Shown one piece after another: positions 41,593 to 51,678 of a stretch of DNA of 64,000 bases. This stretch comes from Shewanella woodyi ATCC 51908. GTDB lineage: Bacteria > Pseudomonadota > Gammaproteobacteria > Enterobacterales > Shewanellaceae. How positions within the stretch are numbered: the first letter of the stretch is position 1; each line of letters starts with the position of its first letter. The position numbers and the translations under genes are program-made. The DNA lies in NCBI RefSeq assembly GCF_000019525.1, contig NC_010506.1:3472001-3536000 (forward strand), written 5' to 3'. A model generated the notes under the pieces. The model was given only the letters and a program-made list of their open reading frames with translations. It ran no database searches and was not told the origin of the DNA.

Positions 41593-42133
41593 GAAATATT
41601 GAAACTAAAGGACAATGAGCTAAACATTAAAATAGCTTTTTACAACACATTAAATTTAACATTTTAAATATAATGTAAGTTAAACACTCCATTAATCGGT
41701 CAAATTAAATACAGTTAAGCATTCGGTAAAATAAGCTCACACTTACTCATAAAGAATACAATGTTAATTTTAACTTAAATGATAAAAAACTAAAAATATA
41801 TTATTACCAAAGTGTTAACTAAAAACATTTATTTAACCAAAAACTTCTCCTTTACAGAGTGAAATAACGCCTCGATTCTCATAACGCACTGATAAAAACT
41901 ATAAAAACTACCCTCTTGTTAATGACCTGTATGAAAAACTGTTGCAAAAAATGGCACTTAGCTCAGTTTGAGTAACAACTTAAAGCTGATTGCACCTGTT
42001 ATCAGTATGTGTTTATATCCAGACTTGGACACTGGTAGTTAACAAAACAAAAACTATTTAAGCTGTCTAAAAACAAGAAACAAACAATTAAAACTAATAA
42101 TAATACTTAAAGTTATATCAGGGAGATAATAAT
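41593..42133. other. AT-rich intergenic region before the TonB receptor
   Basis: About 540 bp have no plausible gene on either strand. A short weak stem (AGCTA/TAGCT followed by Ts, near 41618-41640) may end the TDT transcript. The rest is AT-rich and should contain the receptor promoter, but no clear Fur box, CRP site or sigma-70 pair could be picked out by eye. Confidence 0.5.
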
Positions 42134-44824
42134 ATGTTGTCTAATTCAGTAATAGCTAAAGCTATTCGGTTTTCATTAATCAGTGGCGCAGCAACTGCAG
42201 CACTGACTGCACCAGCAGTTTTTGCAGCAACAGATGATGAAAAAGTAGAAAGAATTGAAGTTACAGGTTCACGTATTAAGCGTACCGATATGGAAACTGC
42301 AACTCCAGTAACCGTATTAAGCGCTGATGATATGGCAAAACAAGGTTTTACAAACATTCAAGATGCACTAGAAAGCCTAACTTCCACAACAAGTGCAATG
42401 ACGACTCAATCAGTACACGGCTTCACTCCAGCAGCCTCATCAATCAGTCTTCGCGGTGCAGGTCCAAGTCGAACTCTGACACTGATTAATGGTAAGCGTC
42501 TTAACCAATACCCAAAACCTGCAAATGGCACCGATAACTTCGTTGATACAGCTAACCTTCCAATGGAAGCTGTACAACGCATTGAAATTCTACAGACTGG
42601 TGGCTCAGCCGTTTATGGTGCAGATGCTGTCGGTGGTGTTATCAACATCATCTTGAAAAAAGACTTTGAAGGTATTGCTCTTAAATACCGCCACGGTGAC
42701 ACTTTTGAAGGTGGTGGAGCAAGTGATCGTATAGCACTTTCTGTTGGTGCATCATCAGATCGTGGTAACGTATCAAGCTTTATTGAGTTTACTGACAATC
42801 AACAATTAAAAGCGACTGATCGTGAAAACTTTGGTCTTCATACCGATAAAGTACCTCACAGTGAGTTTTCTCAATATAGCTCATACGGTGCGCGTATAGC
42901 TGGCGGCTCAGGTGCTCGCGCATTAACCGATGCAGAGTGTACAGCGGGTGGATTCTTCTGGGATGCAGCGCGTAATTTATGTGGTTATGACCGTTCAAAA
43001 TGGCGCGACCTTCAACCAGAAAGCACACGTTTTATCAGCTCTACAAACTTTAACTACGAGCTGTCAGATGACATTAGCTTTGTGGGTCGTCTAGATTTTG
43101 CAGAAGCAAAATCAACTACCCGTATTGAGCCAATGGCAATCAATGACTACAACATTAAGGTTGATGGTAACAGCCTAACAGTCAGCAATGGTGACCTGAG
43201 CAAAACATTTGCAGACAAAACGACAGCACTCGGTGGTGACTTTGCTAACGCAACAGACGGTGACTACTACTACGTTCGTCGTCTACACGAATTCAGCAAC
43301 CGTATGGGTGAAACTAAAACTCGTAATTACTTCTTCACCGCAGGCCTTGAAGGTGTAGTTTTTGAAGATTACAACTGGGACGCCTCTGTAAACTATGGGC
43401 GTACCAATGTAGATGTTTTCCGTGGTGGCTATGCAACAGTTGCAGGTATGTTTGATTACATCACTGCAGGTGACAACGGTAACTCTCTACTAAAAAACAT
43501 GACTGCTGATGATGTTGAAGCAGCATCTTACTCCCCTTTTGAGAAAGCACAATCAACTCAAAAGAATGTTCAGGCTAATATTACAGGTAGCGCTTTCGAG
43601 ATGCCTGAAGGCGATGCTCTATTCGCTTTCGGTGCAGAGTATACAGAGCAAGATTACCAAACAGAGTCAGACTCTGAGTCAGCTAAAGGCAACATCCTGA
43701 CAACTGGTGGTTCATCAGGTGCAGGTGATCGCTCTTTCTGGGCGACTTATGCAGAGCTAAGTATTCCAGTTTTGGATGTGCTAACTGTCGATGCTGCAGT
43801 TCGCTATGATAGATACAGTGACTTCGGTGGTAACTTATCGCCACAGATTGCAATCGAGTACCGCCCTCTTGAGGAACTGCTTGTTCGTGGTTCTGTCAGC
43901 AGTGTATTCCGCGCGCCAGATATGCATCGTGTATACGGTGATGCAACTAATGGTTTCAACCAAGTTATTGACTTCAAACAGTGTCAAGCTATGGGTGGTA
44001 CGCCTGGTCAGCCTCACTCAGATACAAAAATCAACGAGATCTGTAATGAACTGCATATCACCACTAAAACGGGTGCAAATAAAGATCTAGAAGCAGAAAC
44101 AGGTTACACAGCAAGTATAGGTGCGGTATGGGGAGGAGAGTCTCTCAATGCATCATTAGATTTGTGGGAGTGGAAGCTTGATGACATGGTCAGTGACATC
44201 AGTGCAAGTAAAGCCGCGCGTGAATATGAGCAATATGAAAATATGCTGACACGTGATGCCGATGGTACCATTACTCATATTGATGCTGTTGCTCAAAACC
44301 TAGCCTTCCAAAAAGTTCGTGGTATCGACTTATCCGCAGGTTATAACTGGGATCTTAACAATCTAGGTGAGCTTAAACTTAACTTCAAGGGTACATATAT
44401 TCTGTTATCTGAAGGTCAGCTTGCTCCAACAGACCCTGTTGAAGATGACATAGATAATGGTGGACTGCCTCAATACCGTGCAAACCTAGTACTTGGTTGG
44501 TTTATCGATGATTTTGAAACAACTTTAGGTGCTTATCACACTGCTCGCATGCATGGCATGCAGTACAAGTCATTCAAAGAGTCAGCTGAAAATGCTGGTA
44601 CTGAGTTCGACGAAAGTGCACACGAAGTTGCTTCACAAACTAAGTGGAATCTGACAGCTGGTTACACCATCACTGACGATATTAAAGTTAAGGCTGGTGT
44701 CGTTAACCTATTTGATGCTGGACCAAACTTTGATCCAACAGCAACATCATGGCCACATTACCAGCGCTCAATCTACAACGCACGCGGTCGTGAATGGTTC
44801 CTAGAAGGTGAAGTGAAGTTCTAA
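42134..44824 (+). CDS. TonB-dependent outer-membrane receptor
   Basis: The 896-residue protein has a signal peptide (cleavage near VFA/AT, 31-32) and a TonB-box-like EKVERIEVTGSRIKR. The plug domain is ~50-170 (TPVTVLSADDMAKQGFTNIQDALE, SISLRGAGPSRTLTLINGKR, VQRIEILQTGGSAVYGADAVGGVINIILKK), and a 22-strand barrel ends in WFLEGEVKF with the C-terminal aromatic residue required for assembly. The IKRTDMETATPV lead is typical of large Shewanella/Alteromonas receptors that take up oligosaccharides or peptides rather than iron. The ligand is not evident. The SD GGGAG precedes the ATG, and a strong terminator follows. Confidence 0.93.
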   Translation: MLSNSVIAKAIRFSLISGAATAALTAPAVFAATDDEKVERIEVTGSRIKRTDMETATPVTVLSADDMAKQGFTNIQDALESLTSTTSAMTTQSVHGFTPAASSISLRGAGPSRTLTLINGKRLNQYPKPANGTDNFVDTANLPMEAVQRIEILQTGGSAVYGADAVGGVINIILKKDFEGIALKYRHGDTFEGGGASDRIALSVGASSDRGNVSSFIEFTDNQQLKATDRENFGLHTDKVPHSEFSQYSSYGARIAGGSGARALTDAECTAGGFFWDAARNLCGYDRSKWRDLQPESTRFISSTNFNYELSDDISFVGRLDFAEAKSTTRIEPMAINDYNIKVDGNSLTVSNGDLSKTFADKTTALGGDFANATDGDYYYVRRLHEFSNRMGETKTRNYFFTAGLEGVVFEDYNWDASVNYGRTNVDVFRGGYATVAGMFDYITAGDNGNSLLKNMTADDVEAASYSPFEKAQSTQKNVQANITGSAFEMPEGDALFAFGAEYTEQDYQTESDSESAKGNILTTGGSSGAGDRSFWATYAELSIPVLDVLTVDAAVRYDRYSDFGGNLSPQIAIEYRPLEELLVRGSVSSVFRAPDMHRVYGDATNGFNQVIDFKQCQAMGGTPGQPHSDTKINEICNELHITTKTGANKDLEAETGYTASIGAVWGGESLNASLDLWEWKLDDMVSDISASKAAREYEQYENMLTRDADGTITHIDAVAQNLAFQKVRGIDLSAGYNWDLNNLGELKLNFKGTYILLSEGQLAPTDPVEDDIDNGGLPQYRANLVLGWFIDDFETTLGAYHTARMHGMQYKSFKESAENAGTEFDESAHEVASQTKWNLTAGYTITDDIKVKAGVVNLFDAGPNFDPTATSWPHYQRSIYNARGREWFLEGEVKF

Positions 44825-44851
44825 GACTCCTTCACTTAATATGATTGAAAG

Positions 44852-44883
44852 AAAAACGGCACCTAAGGTGCCGTTTTTTTTTC
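44852..44883. terminator. Terminator after the TonB receptor
   Basis: Stem AAAAACGGCACCT / AGGTGCCGTTTTT followed by a long T run. It separates the receptor from the convergent YfcC-family gene and has A/T tracts for both directions. Confidence 0.92.
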
Positions 44884-44897
44884 TTATCTATAGTGGA

Positions 44898-46439
44898 TTA
44901 ACTAAACCCTAAATAGTGCGCACTAACTACGATCACACTGGATACAACAAACAGCGCCAGCATAAAACGCCAGATAAATTTGAGCCAGTCTCCCCAGTCC
45001 ACGCGGCACACGCCTAATGTCGCCATTAATGACGCCGATGTCGGCACAATTGCATTACTAAAACCATCTCCGAGCTGAAATGCAAGTACAGACACTTGGC
45101 GAGTTACACCGACCATATCAGCAAGCGGCGCCATTAATGGCATAGTCAACGCAGCCTGTCCTGAACCTGAGGTCACAAAGAAATTAAATACCGATTGGAA
45201 AATCAGCATAAACCATGCTGAAAGGGCATTAGGAAGCTGACCGATAAGCTCCCCTGCACTATTGAGTATGGAGTTAAGCACGCTCGGCTCACTGGGTCCA
45301 CCATTGCCAAGCAGTATTAAAATACCCGATGCACAGCCAACTAAAATACAGGGCTCAAGCATATTGGCTGCACCTTGCTTAAAACTTGTCGCCACATCAT
45401 TAACTGTCATCCCATTGAGCTTAAAAATCACACCTATGATGCCAATCACAACCCCCATAGTGAAAAATTGACTGGCGATCTCAGGAATAAACCAAGCTTG
45501 AGATACCACGCCCCAGATCACCCAAGCTATCGTCGCAATAATGGTGACGAGCACGAGAATATCACCTAAATTAAACCGGCTCTCTAAGCTAGCTTTACTC
45601 TGATTTTCTCGAAAATAGGCATCACTGTGGTAACTAAAGGAATGCTGCGGCTTGAGCTTAACCTTATTGGCGTAACGCATGGTAAAGATAAGCCCCATTA
45701 GCGTGAACCCAAACCAGATCATCACTCTCACACCTGCGCCAGATAAAACAGGGATCCCAGCAATCCCCTGTGCAATCGCGACGCTAAAGGGGTTCATCCA
45801 AGAACTAGCAAAGCCTATCTGAGTCGCAACGTAGGTCACCATAACCGTCGTGATCCCATCATATCCCAGCCGTATCATTAACGGGCAGATGATAATGGCG
45901 AAAGCAATCGCCTCCTCTCCCATACCAAAAACGGCGCCACCAAGTGAAAACAGCACAAAGATAACTGGAATAAAAAGTGATTCATTTCCCCGTGTTCTGT
46001 CGATCAGCTTCAAGATACCATTGTCTATGGTCCCCGTAGCCATCACTACACCAAAGGATCCACCTATCACTAACATAAACATGATAACGCCGATAGCACT
46101 GCCCCACTTGGAGCCTGACACTAAGCCTTCAAAAGCAAAGTTAAAAAAACCAGCACCACCATGGCCTTCAAATAAACCAACCGGTGCTAACTTAGGCTCT
46201 CCATTATCATCAAGCGCATAGGCAAATGAGCTAGGGTCAATGACACTGCGACTCTTCTCTACACCATCAGCAAGGTAGGTCACCTCTTGGGTTTGAAATG
46301 AGCCGGTAGGAATAAAATAGGTGAGCATTGCTGCCACGACGGCAACAAAAAAAATGATAACTAAGGTATCTGGCATCTGCCAGCGACTAACACTCCCTAA
46401 GGAGCTATCATGGGAAGGAGTTGTTACTGTTCTGTCCAT
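44898..46439 (-). CDS. YfcC-family (DcuC/ion-transporter superfamily) permease
   Basis: The 513-residue inner-membrane protein has about twelve helices. The signature series MPDTLVIIFFVAVVAAMLTYFIPTGSF, GGAVFGMGEEAIAFAIIICPLMIRLGYD, TQIGFASSWMNPFSVAIAQGIAGIP and SGSGQAALTMPLMAPLADMVGVTRQ identifies the YfcC family, related to C4-dicarboxylate carrier DcuC and AbgT. Proteins of this family are thought to carry small carboxylates, arginine or peptides; E. coli YfcC itself is poorly defined. It shares a terminator with the convergent TonB receptor and lies ~180 bp downstream of panF on the same strand. Confidence 0.87.
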   Translation of the reverse strand: MDRTVTTPSHDSSLGSVSRWQMPDTLVIIFFVAVVAAMLTYFIPTGSFQTQEVTYLADGVEKSRSVIDPSSFAYALDDNGEPKLAPVGLFEGHGGAGFFNFAFEGLVSGSKWGSAIGVIMFMLVIGGSFGVVMATGTIDNGILKLIDRTRGNESLFIPVIFVLFSLGGAVFGMGEEAIAFAIIICPLMIRLGYDGITTVMVTYVATQIGFASSWMNPFSVAIAQGIAGIPVLSGAGVRVMIWFGFTLMGLIFTMRYANKVKLKPQHSFSYHSDAYFRENQSKASLESRFNLGDILVLVTIIATIAWVIWGVVSQAWFIPEIASQFFTMGVVIGIIGVIFKLNGMTVNDVATSFKQGAANMLEPCILVGCASGILILLGNGGPSEPSVLNSILNSAGELIGQLPNALSAWFMLIFQSVFNFFVTSGSGQAALTMPLMAPLADMVGVTRQVSVLAFQLGDGFSNAIVPTSASLMATLGVCRVDWGDWLKFIWRFMLALFVVSSVIVVSAHYLGFS

Positions 46440-46617
46440 ACTGAGACCATTCTAATTATTATATGGCCGCAAATATAAACTAATTCCGTAGGAGTGTGTA
46501 GATTATAGCAATAAGTATAAAAAATTAACGATAATTATGAGTGAGTTAAATAAGCTGAGGTCCATTCATTATCTGTTTAAGCAGAGATCACGATAAACCT
46601 CACCTTCTCTATTCTAT

Positions 46618-48063
46618 TTAAGATTCACCGTCCAATGCCTTAACATTCGCCTGAGGGCTGAGAGCGTGGATCAGTAACATAACCAACAAAGAGATGGTTA
46701 AAGCGGGAACTATCGGGTGGATCTTCCACACAAGTGGAGCGTTAAGCTGGAAAACAAGATAGCTTATCAACCCTGCTCCCATGGCACCAAATGCGCTATT
46801 CCCACTGATGTTTTTCCAAAACACCCCTGCAATAATGGGCCATAGAAATACAGCCTGCAGCGCCCCAAACGCGGCTAAATTGATCCACACTATCATCTCT
46901 GGTGGCTCAATCGCCCAATAGGTCGCCAATACCGTTATTAGCAACATGGCAACTCGCGTTAGCTTAATCTGCCTAGTGGCGCTCAATCTCGGATACTGTT
47001 TCATCACACCATCTCGAATTAAGCTTACAGCAGATTGAAGCAGCATAGAGTCTACCGAAGACATTACAGCTGCAATGGGCGCAGCAAGCAGCACACCAGC
47101 CCAAAATGGATGAAACAAGCCAGAGATCAATCTAGGCATTATCTCATCTGGCACTGTTAACTCAGGATAAAGTGCTCGGCCAAATACACCGCACAAGTGT
47201 GGCAGCAAGGTCATCAAAAAGCAGATTATCGTCCCCCACACCATACCACGCATCAAAGAGCGACTATCTTTAACCGCTAACAAGCGCACCAAAGTATGGG
47301 GAAGCCCCATGGTACCAAAACAGATCAATACCCAAAATGAGAGCATCATAGGCCAACCGAGATAGTCATTCACTCCATGAGGGCTTAGCATCTGCGGTGA
47401 ATATGCCGTCACTTTCTCCATCAACTCAGGCAGCGTCCCCTGAGACAAAATTGAGCCAAAGAGTAAAATTAATCCGGCAAGCATCACCCCCCCTTGAAGG
47501 ACATCGGTTAACACCACCGCCCTAAAGCCACCAGTTAAGGTATAACCCAGCACCGTTAGCACAAATAGGCCTAACCCTATCTCATAACTTATACCGCTCA
47601 CGCCAGAAAATAAGCGAGCTCCACCAATAAATTGCACCGCTATCATGGCAATAAACCCCATAACTAAGCTCACAATAGCCAAGCTGCTTAACCATGGATG
47701 TTGGTAGCGACTGTCGAGCCACTCGATTAAAGTTGTATGCTCTGCACTACGCATTGCTAAAAACTTAGGACCTAACACCCCTAAGGTTAATATGGCCACA
47801 GGCACCTGTATCAAGGCTAACCACACCCAACCAAGCCCCATTTGATATGCCGCGCCTGGCCCACCAATAAAGGAGCTTGCGCTGGTATAAGTCGCCACCA
47901 AGGTTAGGGCTAGCATCGGGCCATTAAGGAAGAATCCACCGATGAAAAAACGCTTAGCTTTATCTTGATGTAGTTGGCCAACATCGGCTTGACGACTACT
48001 CCACCATCGAGTGATAACCAAACTTAGTACCAAGTAGATAAGTACAGGGATTAGATTAGTCAT
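46618..48063 (-). CDS. panF: Sodium/pantothenate symporter PanF
   Basis: The ~481-residue, 13-helix member of the sodium:solute symporter family has the PanF signatures YTSASSFIGGPGAAYQMGLGWVWLALIQVP, VQFIGGARLFSGVSGI and GYTLTGGFRAVVLTDVLQGGVM, which closely parallel E. coli PanF. It imports pantothenate, the precursor of coenzyme A. The start is either ATG 48063 or ATG 48069; both overlap the end of yhdT, so the pair is translationally coupled. The yhdT-panF order is the same as in enterics and supports the call. Confidence 0.92.
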   Translation of the reverse strand: MTNLIPVLIYLVLSLVITRWWSSRQADVGQLHQDKAKRFFIGGFFLNGPMLALTLVATYTSASSFIGGPGAAYQMGLGWVWLALIQVPVAILTLGVLGPKFLAMRSAEHTTLIEWLDSRYQHPWLSSLAIVSLVMGFIAMIAVQFIGGARLFSGVSGISYEIGLGLFVLTVLGYTLTGGFRAVVLTDVLQGGVMLAGLILLFGSILSQGTLPELMEKVTAYSPQMLSPHGVNDYLGWPMMLSFWVLICFGTMGLPHTLVRLLAVKDSRSLMRGMVWGTIICFLMTLLPHLCGVFGRALYPELTVPDEIMPRLISGLFHPFWAGVLLAAPIAAVMSSVDSMLLQSAVSLIRDGVMKQYPRLSATRQIKLTRVAMLLITVLATYWAIEPPEMIVWINLAAFGALQAVFLWPIIAGVFWKNISGNSAFGAMGAGLISYLVFQLNAPLVWKIHPIVPALTISLLVMLLIHALSPQANVKALDGES

Positions 48064-48259
48064 CAGCATTTCCCTGTAAAAAGCCCACTAAAAAAATAAG
48101 AGACGAAATCAATGCGACAGGCGCAACAATACAGGAGAACCAAAACCAAACTGGCATCCCGAACCAAAGCCAAGTCTCATCAATAAGCACGGGACCTGCA
48201 CACCACAAGACAAAATAAACCGCGGTTAGGATTAGTGCTGTTTTAGAGAGTGAAAACAT
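48056..48259 (-). CDS. yhdT: YhdT-family (DUF997) small membrane protein
   Basis: The 67-residue protein has two transmembrane helices (~6-25 and ~35-58) and the pattern LTAVYFVLWCAGPVLIDETWLWFGMPVWFWFSC. DUF997/YhdT proteins are nearly always encoded just before panF, as here with overlapping genes, and may assist the symporter. The role is not established. I use the ATG at 48259; a TTG two codons earlier is in frame. Confidence 0.88.
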   Translation of the reverse strand: MFSLSKTALILTAVYFVLWCAGPVLIDETWLWFGMPVWFWFSCIVAPVALISSLIFLVGFLQGNADD

Positions 48260-48733
48260 AATCAAACATGGGAAGTAAAATCAGACGGCAGATTTTATAC
48301 CTAAACATCACCAACTGACTAGCGATTAACTCACACTCAGGCCAAGGCTGAATAATGAGGCCTTGAGTTTGTTAGTAAAAAGTAACTCAAATCGCTCTAA
48401 CACTTTCTAATAAACAGAAATAAGCAGCTAAATAAGTAAAGTGCTTTAACATCCAAATTAGATGAAAAAGAGCACAATACTGATTTTATATCTTCGATAC
48501 GTACCAAAACTCAATTTTGTAACCTACAGATTATTTTGATAAAAAGCTTAAAATAAACTGAATACCACCCTCATCTACCTAAAAAGGGTGAGGCTCATCT
48601 AACTTCTACTACGTCACCGCTAACTCTGCTTGTTAAGCCCTTTTACACACACTAAAATCACAACTCTGCATCCATCAATTTAATTGATAGTTTCAATGGT
48701 CGTTTTTTTCATATAGGGAAGTCACAGGTAGAG
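48260..48733. other. Intergenic region between yhdT-panF and the LysR gene
   Basis: This ~470-bp divergent intergenic stretch has no credible gene. It contains an imperfect dyad CAAGGC...GCCTTG (48343-48348, 48360-48365) and AT-rich sequence that must hold both promoters. LysR regulators often bind such regions, but no clear T-N11-A palindrome could be singled out. Confidence 0.4.
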
Positions 48734-49639
48734 ATGAAGTACTCACTCAAACAGATCACCGTTTTTGACGCCGTAGCCAGCCTAGAGAGTGTCAGCGCTG
48801 CAGCAAGAAAATTATCTATGACCCAGTCGGCCGTTAGTATGTCACTGGGTCAATTAGAAAATTTGTTGGGGCGACCACTTTTTATTCGCCAGGGGAACCG
48901 GTTAACATTAAGCCACTGGGGTAACTGGTTACGTCCTAAAGCCAGACGCTTGCTACAAGATGCTCAACATATCGAATTAGGCCTTCACGAACAACATCTT
49001 ATCAGTGGTCGGTTCCGTTTATGCTCCAGCCAAACAGCTGCTGAACATCTGATCCCTGAACTTATCAGCAGAATTGATACTGATTTTCCTGAGTTAAGGA
49101 TCGATCTTATGGTAGAAAATACCGAAAATGTGATCGATGGACTGCTTAACTATGAGTTTGATCTTGGCATCATCGAAGGTCGTAATGACGACAGTCGCTT
49201 GCATCAGGAGCGTTGGATTGACGATCATCTTGTAGTCTTCTCCTCACCACATCACCCCTATGCCAAGTATGAAAGTGCCAGCTTATCTCAACTTGAACAA
49301 GCCAAATGGGTATTGCGGGAGCAAGGTGCTGGAACAAGACGAATTTTCGAAGGCGCTATTCACGGCATTATCGAGAAACTCAATGTATGGAAAGAGTATG
49401 AGCAGGTATCAGTACTAAAATCTTTGGTTAAAAATGGCCAATATATCAGTAGCCTGCCATATCTAGATGTAGAGAAAGAGGTCGCCAATGGTGAACTGGT
49501 AATTCTACCCACACCGCAACTCAATATGCAGCGTCACCTTTCATTTATCTGGCGTGCAGATTCAGGAGAGAACCCTCTGCGCGACTGCATTATCACAGAG
49601 GCCAGACGGTTGAGCCGTAACCGCCTACTTAAAAGGTAA
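48734..49639 (+). CDS. LysR-family transcriptional regulator
   Basis: The 301-residue protein has an N-terminal winged helix-turn-helix (~3-60: LKQITVFDAVASLESVSAAARKLSMTQSAVSMSLGQLENLLGRPLF) and a periplasmic-binding-protein-like effector domain (~90-295). The helix is of the CbbR/YeiE-like subgroup. It is divergent from yhdT-panF and convergent with focA, so panF is one possible target, though the effector and regulon are unknown. It is followed by a bidirectional hairpin. Confidence 0.88.
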   Translation: MKYSLKQITVFDAVASLESVSAAARKLSMTQSAVSMSLGQLENLLGRPLFIRQGNRLTLSHWGNWLRPKARRLLQDAQHIELGLHEQHLISGRFRLCSSQTAAEHLIPELISRIDTDFPELRIDLMVENTENVIDGLLNYEFDLGIIEGRNDDSRLHQERWIDDHLVVFSSPHHPYAKYESASLSQLEQAKWVLREQGAGTRRIFEGAIHGIIEKLNVWKEYEQVSVLKSLVKNGQYISSLPYLDVEKEVANGELVILPTPQLNMQRHLSFIWRADSGENPLRDCIITEARRLSRNRLLKR

Positions 49640-49715
49640 CCGTAAGTAACGAGAAGATATCGGTTGGGATTTCTAAATCAATAATTGATAAGTTTTGAAA
49701 TCGTTCCAAACAAGA

Positions 49716-49745
49716 ACGGAGCTAATAATAGCTCCGTCTCTTTAC
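49716..49745. terminator. Hairpin between the LysR gene and focA
   Basis: Perfect 9-bp arms ACGGAGCTA / TAGCTCCGT (49716-49724, 49729-49737) with an ATAA loop, followed by TCTCTTT. It serves the LysR gene and, less well, the convergent focA. Confidence 0.7.
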
Positions 49746-49746
49746 C

Positions 49747-51231
49747 TTATACCTTGTAGATATCACATACCTTTCTGGCTATCGCCTCACGAGTGATAAC
49801 ACCGCGCAATAAACCTTTCTCTACGACAGGAAAAACACTCGGTTTATTAGCTGAAGCACAACGTAACCTCTCTTCATAGCTTTTGAAGGTGTTGCCCGTT
49901 AAAATCCCACTTTCATTCACAGGGAACAGCTTGTTACGGTCCACCACCATCAACTCTATCAACTCGGCAACCGAATCCTGTGGTGATAGGGTCATCACCT
50001 CTTTTTGCATCAAATCAGCCACCTTATAAGAGACGCCTCTGGCAAACTCTTCAGACCATAAACTGCGCAACAAGTCTTGCTGAGAGATAAATCCAAGTAG
50101 GTGCTGATTTTCATCAAGCACTGGTGCGCTACGACAGTCATTATCGGTCAGTAATGCAAGACCTGCATAGACCGACTGCTCTGAAGAGATGGTTAACGGG
50201 CTAGTATCCATTAGATCTTGCACACATAGTTTTTGAATTGTTTTTGGCATTTTATTCGATACTCCTGAAGTCGAAATTGAGTGTATTTGAGCTGAGGTCT
50301 CTAACTGTGGTACGCAAAGAGCAAGTGGGGTTTTAATCTTTTGAGCTGACTTTTCAATGAGCCAGTAACCTAAACCGACAAATACGCCTCCGCCAACTAT
50401 GTTGCCTAAGGTCACTGGGATGAGGTTGTTAACAATAAAATGACTCATTGTCAGATCGGTAAATTGTGCGGCATCGATACCAAGACTGATAAAAAACTCA
50501 GGTTGGGCAAATTGTGAAATAGCGATCCCTAACGGCACCATAAACAGGTTTGCAATACTGTGCTCAAAACCACTACTGACAAACATGGCAACAGGTAGCA
50601 TAAGTAGCACAGCTTTGGTCAGCGCATCTTTACTCGAAAAGGTCATCCACACGCCCAAACACACCAGCATGTTACACAAGATCCCAAGTACAAAGGCCTG
50701 CAACCAAGTATGATGAAGTTTATGTTGCGCTATCTGTAGTGCGTTTAGACCCCATTGACCACCATCAAGATCATACATACGAGCCGACATGATCAGAAAA
50801 AGCATAATCAAAGCACCTAACAGATTGCCTACATAGACCCGCCCCCAACATTTGATGAGCTCGCGACCTGTCACTAACTTTTGAGCCCAAGCAACGCTGC
50901 TTAGCACTGTGCTGGTAAAGAGCTCACCACCACAGATAACAACTAACATCAAGCCTAAGCTAAATGCTAAGCCACCCGCCAAACGCATTAAGCCCCATGC
51001 ACTTCCATCGTTGCCTGTGGTGACTGTGATGTAGAAAACAAAAGCCAACGCAATAAAGGCACCAGCAAACGCCGCTAAACCAAAAGATTGCCAAGCTGAT
51101 TTAACCACTTTACTTTTGCCATAGTGCTCTGCTTGTTGGTATAAGCTCACTGGCGCGGTCTGAGTCACCTCCTCGCTATTTTGCATCACTCTCGCTAAGG
51201 TCAGTCCACTAACCTTTTGATTAGACGTCAT
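49747..51231 (-). CDS. focA: FocA-family formate channel fused to two CBS domains
   Basis: The 494-residue protein has an N-terminal FNT channel domain (~15-300; GELFTSTVLSSVAWAQ, GNLLGALIML, LGILCNMLVCLGVWM, SGFEHSIANLFMVPLG, NLIPVTLGNIVGGGVFVGLGYW). A linker and two CBS domains follow (~335-395, 398-460 and to the end; CVQDLMDTSPLTI, LGFISQQDLLRSLW, KVADLMQKEVMTLSPQD, GVITREAIARK). FocA moves formate across the inner membrane. E. coli FocA is ~285 residues and has no CBS part, so the Bateman module is a candidate nucleotide-sensing gate. The ATG at 51231 is chosen because GGGAG precedes it; the frame extends 11 codons upstream. It belongs functionally to the pfl genes but is transcribed away from them. 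Confidence 0.9.
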   Translation of the reverse strand: MTSNQKVSGLTLARVMQNSEEVTQTAPVSLYQQAEHYGKSKVVKSAWQSFGLAAFAGAFIALAFVFYITVTTGNDGSAWGLMRLAGGLAFSLGLMLVVICGGELFTSTVLSSVAWAQKLVTGRELIKCWGRVYVGNLLGALIMLFLIMSARMYDLDGGQWGLNALQIAQHKLHHTWLQAFVLGILCNMLVCLGVWMTFSSKDALTKAVLLMLPVAMFVSSGFEHSIANLFMVPLGIAISQFAQPEFFISLGIDAAQFTDLTMSHFIVNNLIPVTLGNIVGGGVFVGLGYWLIEKSAQKIKTPLALCVPQLETSAQIHSISTSGVSNKMPKTIQKLCVQDLMDTSPLTISSEQSVYAGLALLTDNDCRSAPVLDENQHLLGFISQQDLLRSLWSEEFARGVSYKVADLMQKEVMTLSPQDSVAELIELMVVDRNKLFPVNESGILTGNTFKSYEERLRCASANKPSVFPVVEKGLLRGVITREAIARKVCDIYKV

Positions 51232-51662
51232 TTGTAAATCTCCCTTGGGTGACGTCGAAACCAATTACTCTTCATTCATATATCTCCGCTTATCTATCTG
51301 CTTGTTATTTTGTACAAACAAGATAGCCAGAAATTTAGAGCAATAAAATTTGATATTCGTTATCACCAGCATCAATATAATTGATAAGAGAAAGATGATG
51401 TTTCAGTATGTTAAAATAATAGAGAAAAGATGAATCAATATAAGATGCTGTTTTAATTCTATTTTTATTTTTACAGTTTAAACCTGGCAATAACTCTCTG
51501 TTCAGCGAAAGTATTGTTCCGAGAATAAGCCTCAGCCTTATGAGTGTTAATAATTCCAGTTTTACATCGATATAAGTAAGTTTGATGCAGAAATCACGAC
51601 CGTACATAAGCCTAAAGCTCCAAACCCCCATAGCTAATGAGAAGGTCGTCAAAGCCAACATC

Positions 51663-51678
51663 CGTGACATTGATCACA
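51663..51678 (+). promoter_or_regulatory. CRP-type binding site
   Basis: CGTGACATTGATCACA matches the CRP consensus TGTGA-N6-TCACA at 9 of 10 conserved positions. It lies in the ~920-bp region between divergent focA and the DUF3360 gene, ~430-480 bp from either start. In Shewanella, CRP is a main regulator of anaerobic genes (established knowledge), so control of one or both genes is plausible. Confidence 0.55.

Noticed and set aside
51335..51670. Open frame of 111 codons on the minus strand between focA and the DUF3360 gene
   Set aside because: No SD, Leu/Ile-rich composition typical of AT-rich intergenic translation, no family features, and its start overlaps the CRP-like site.
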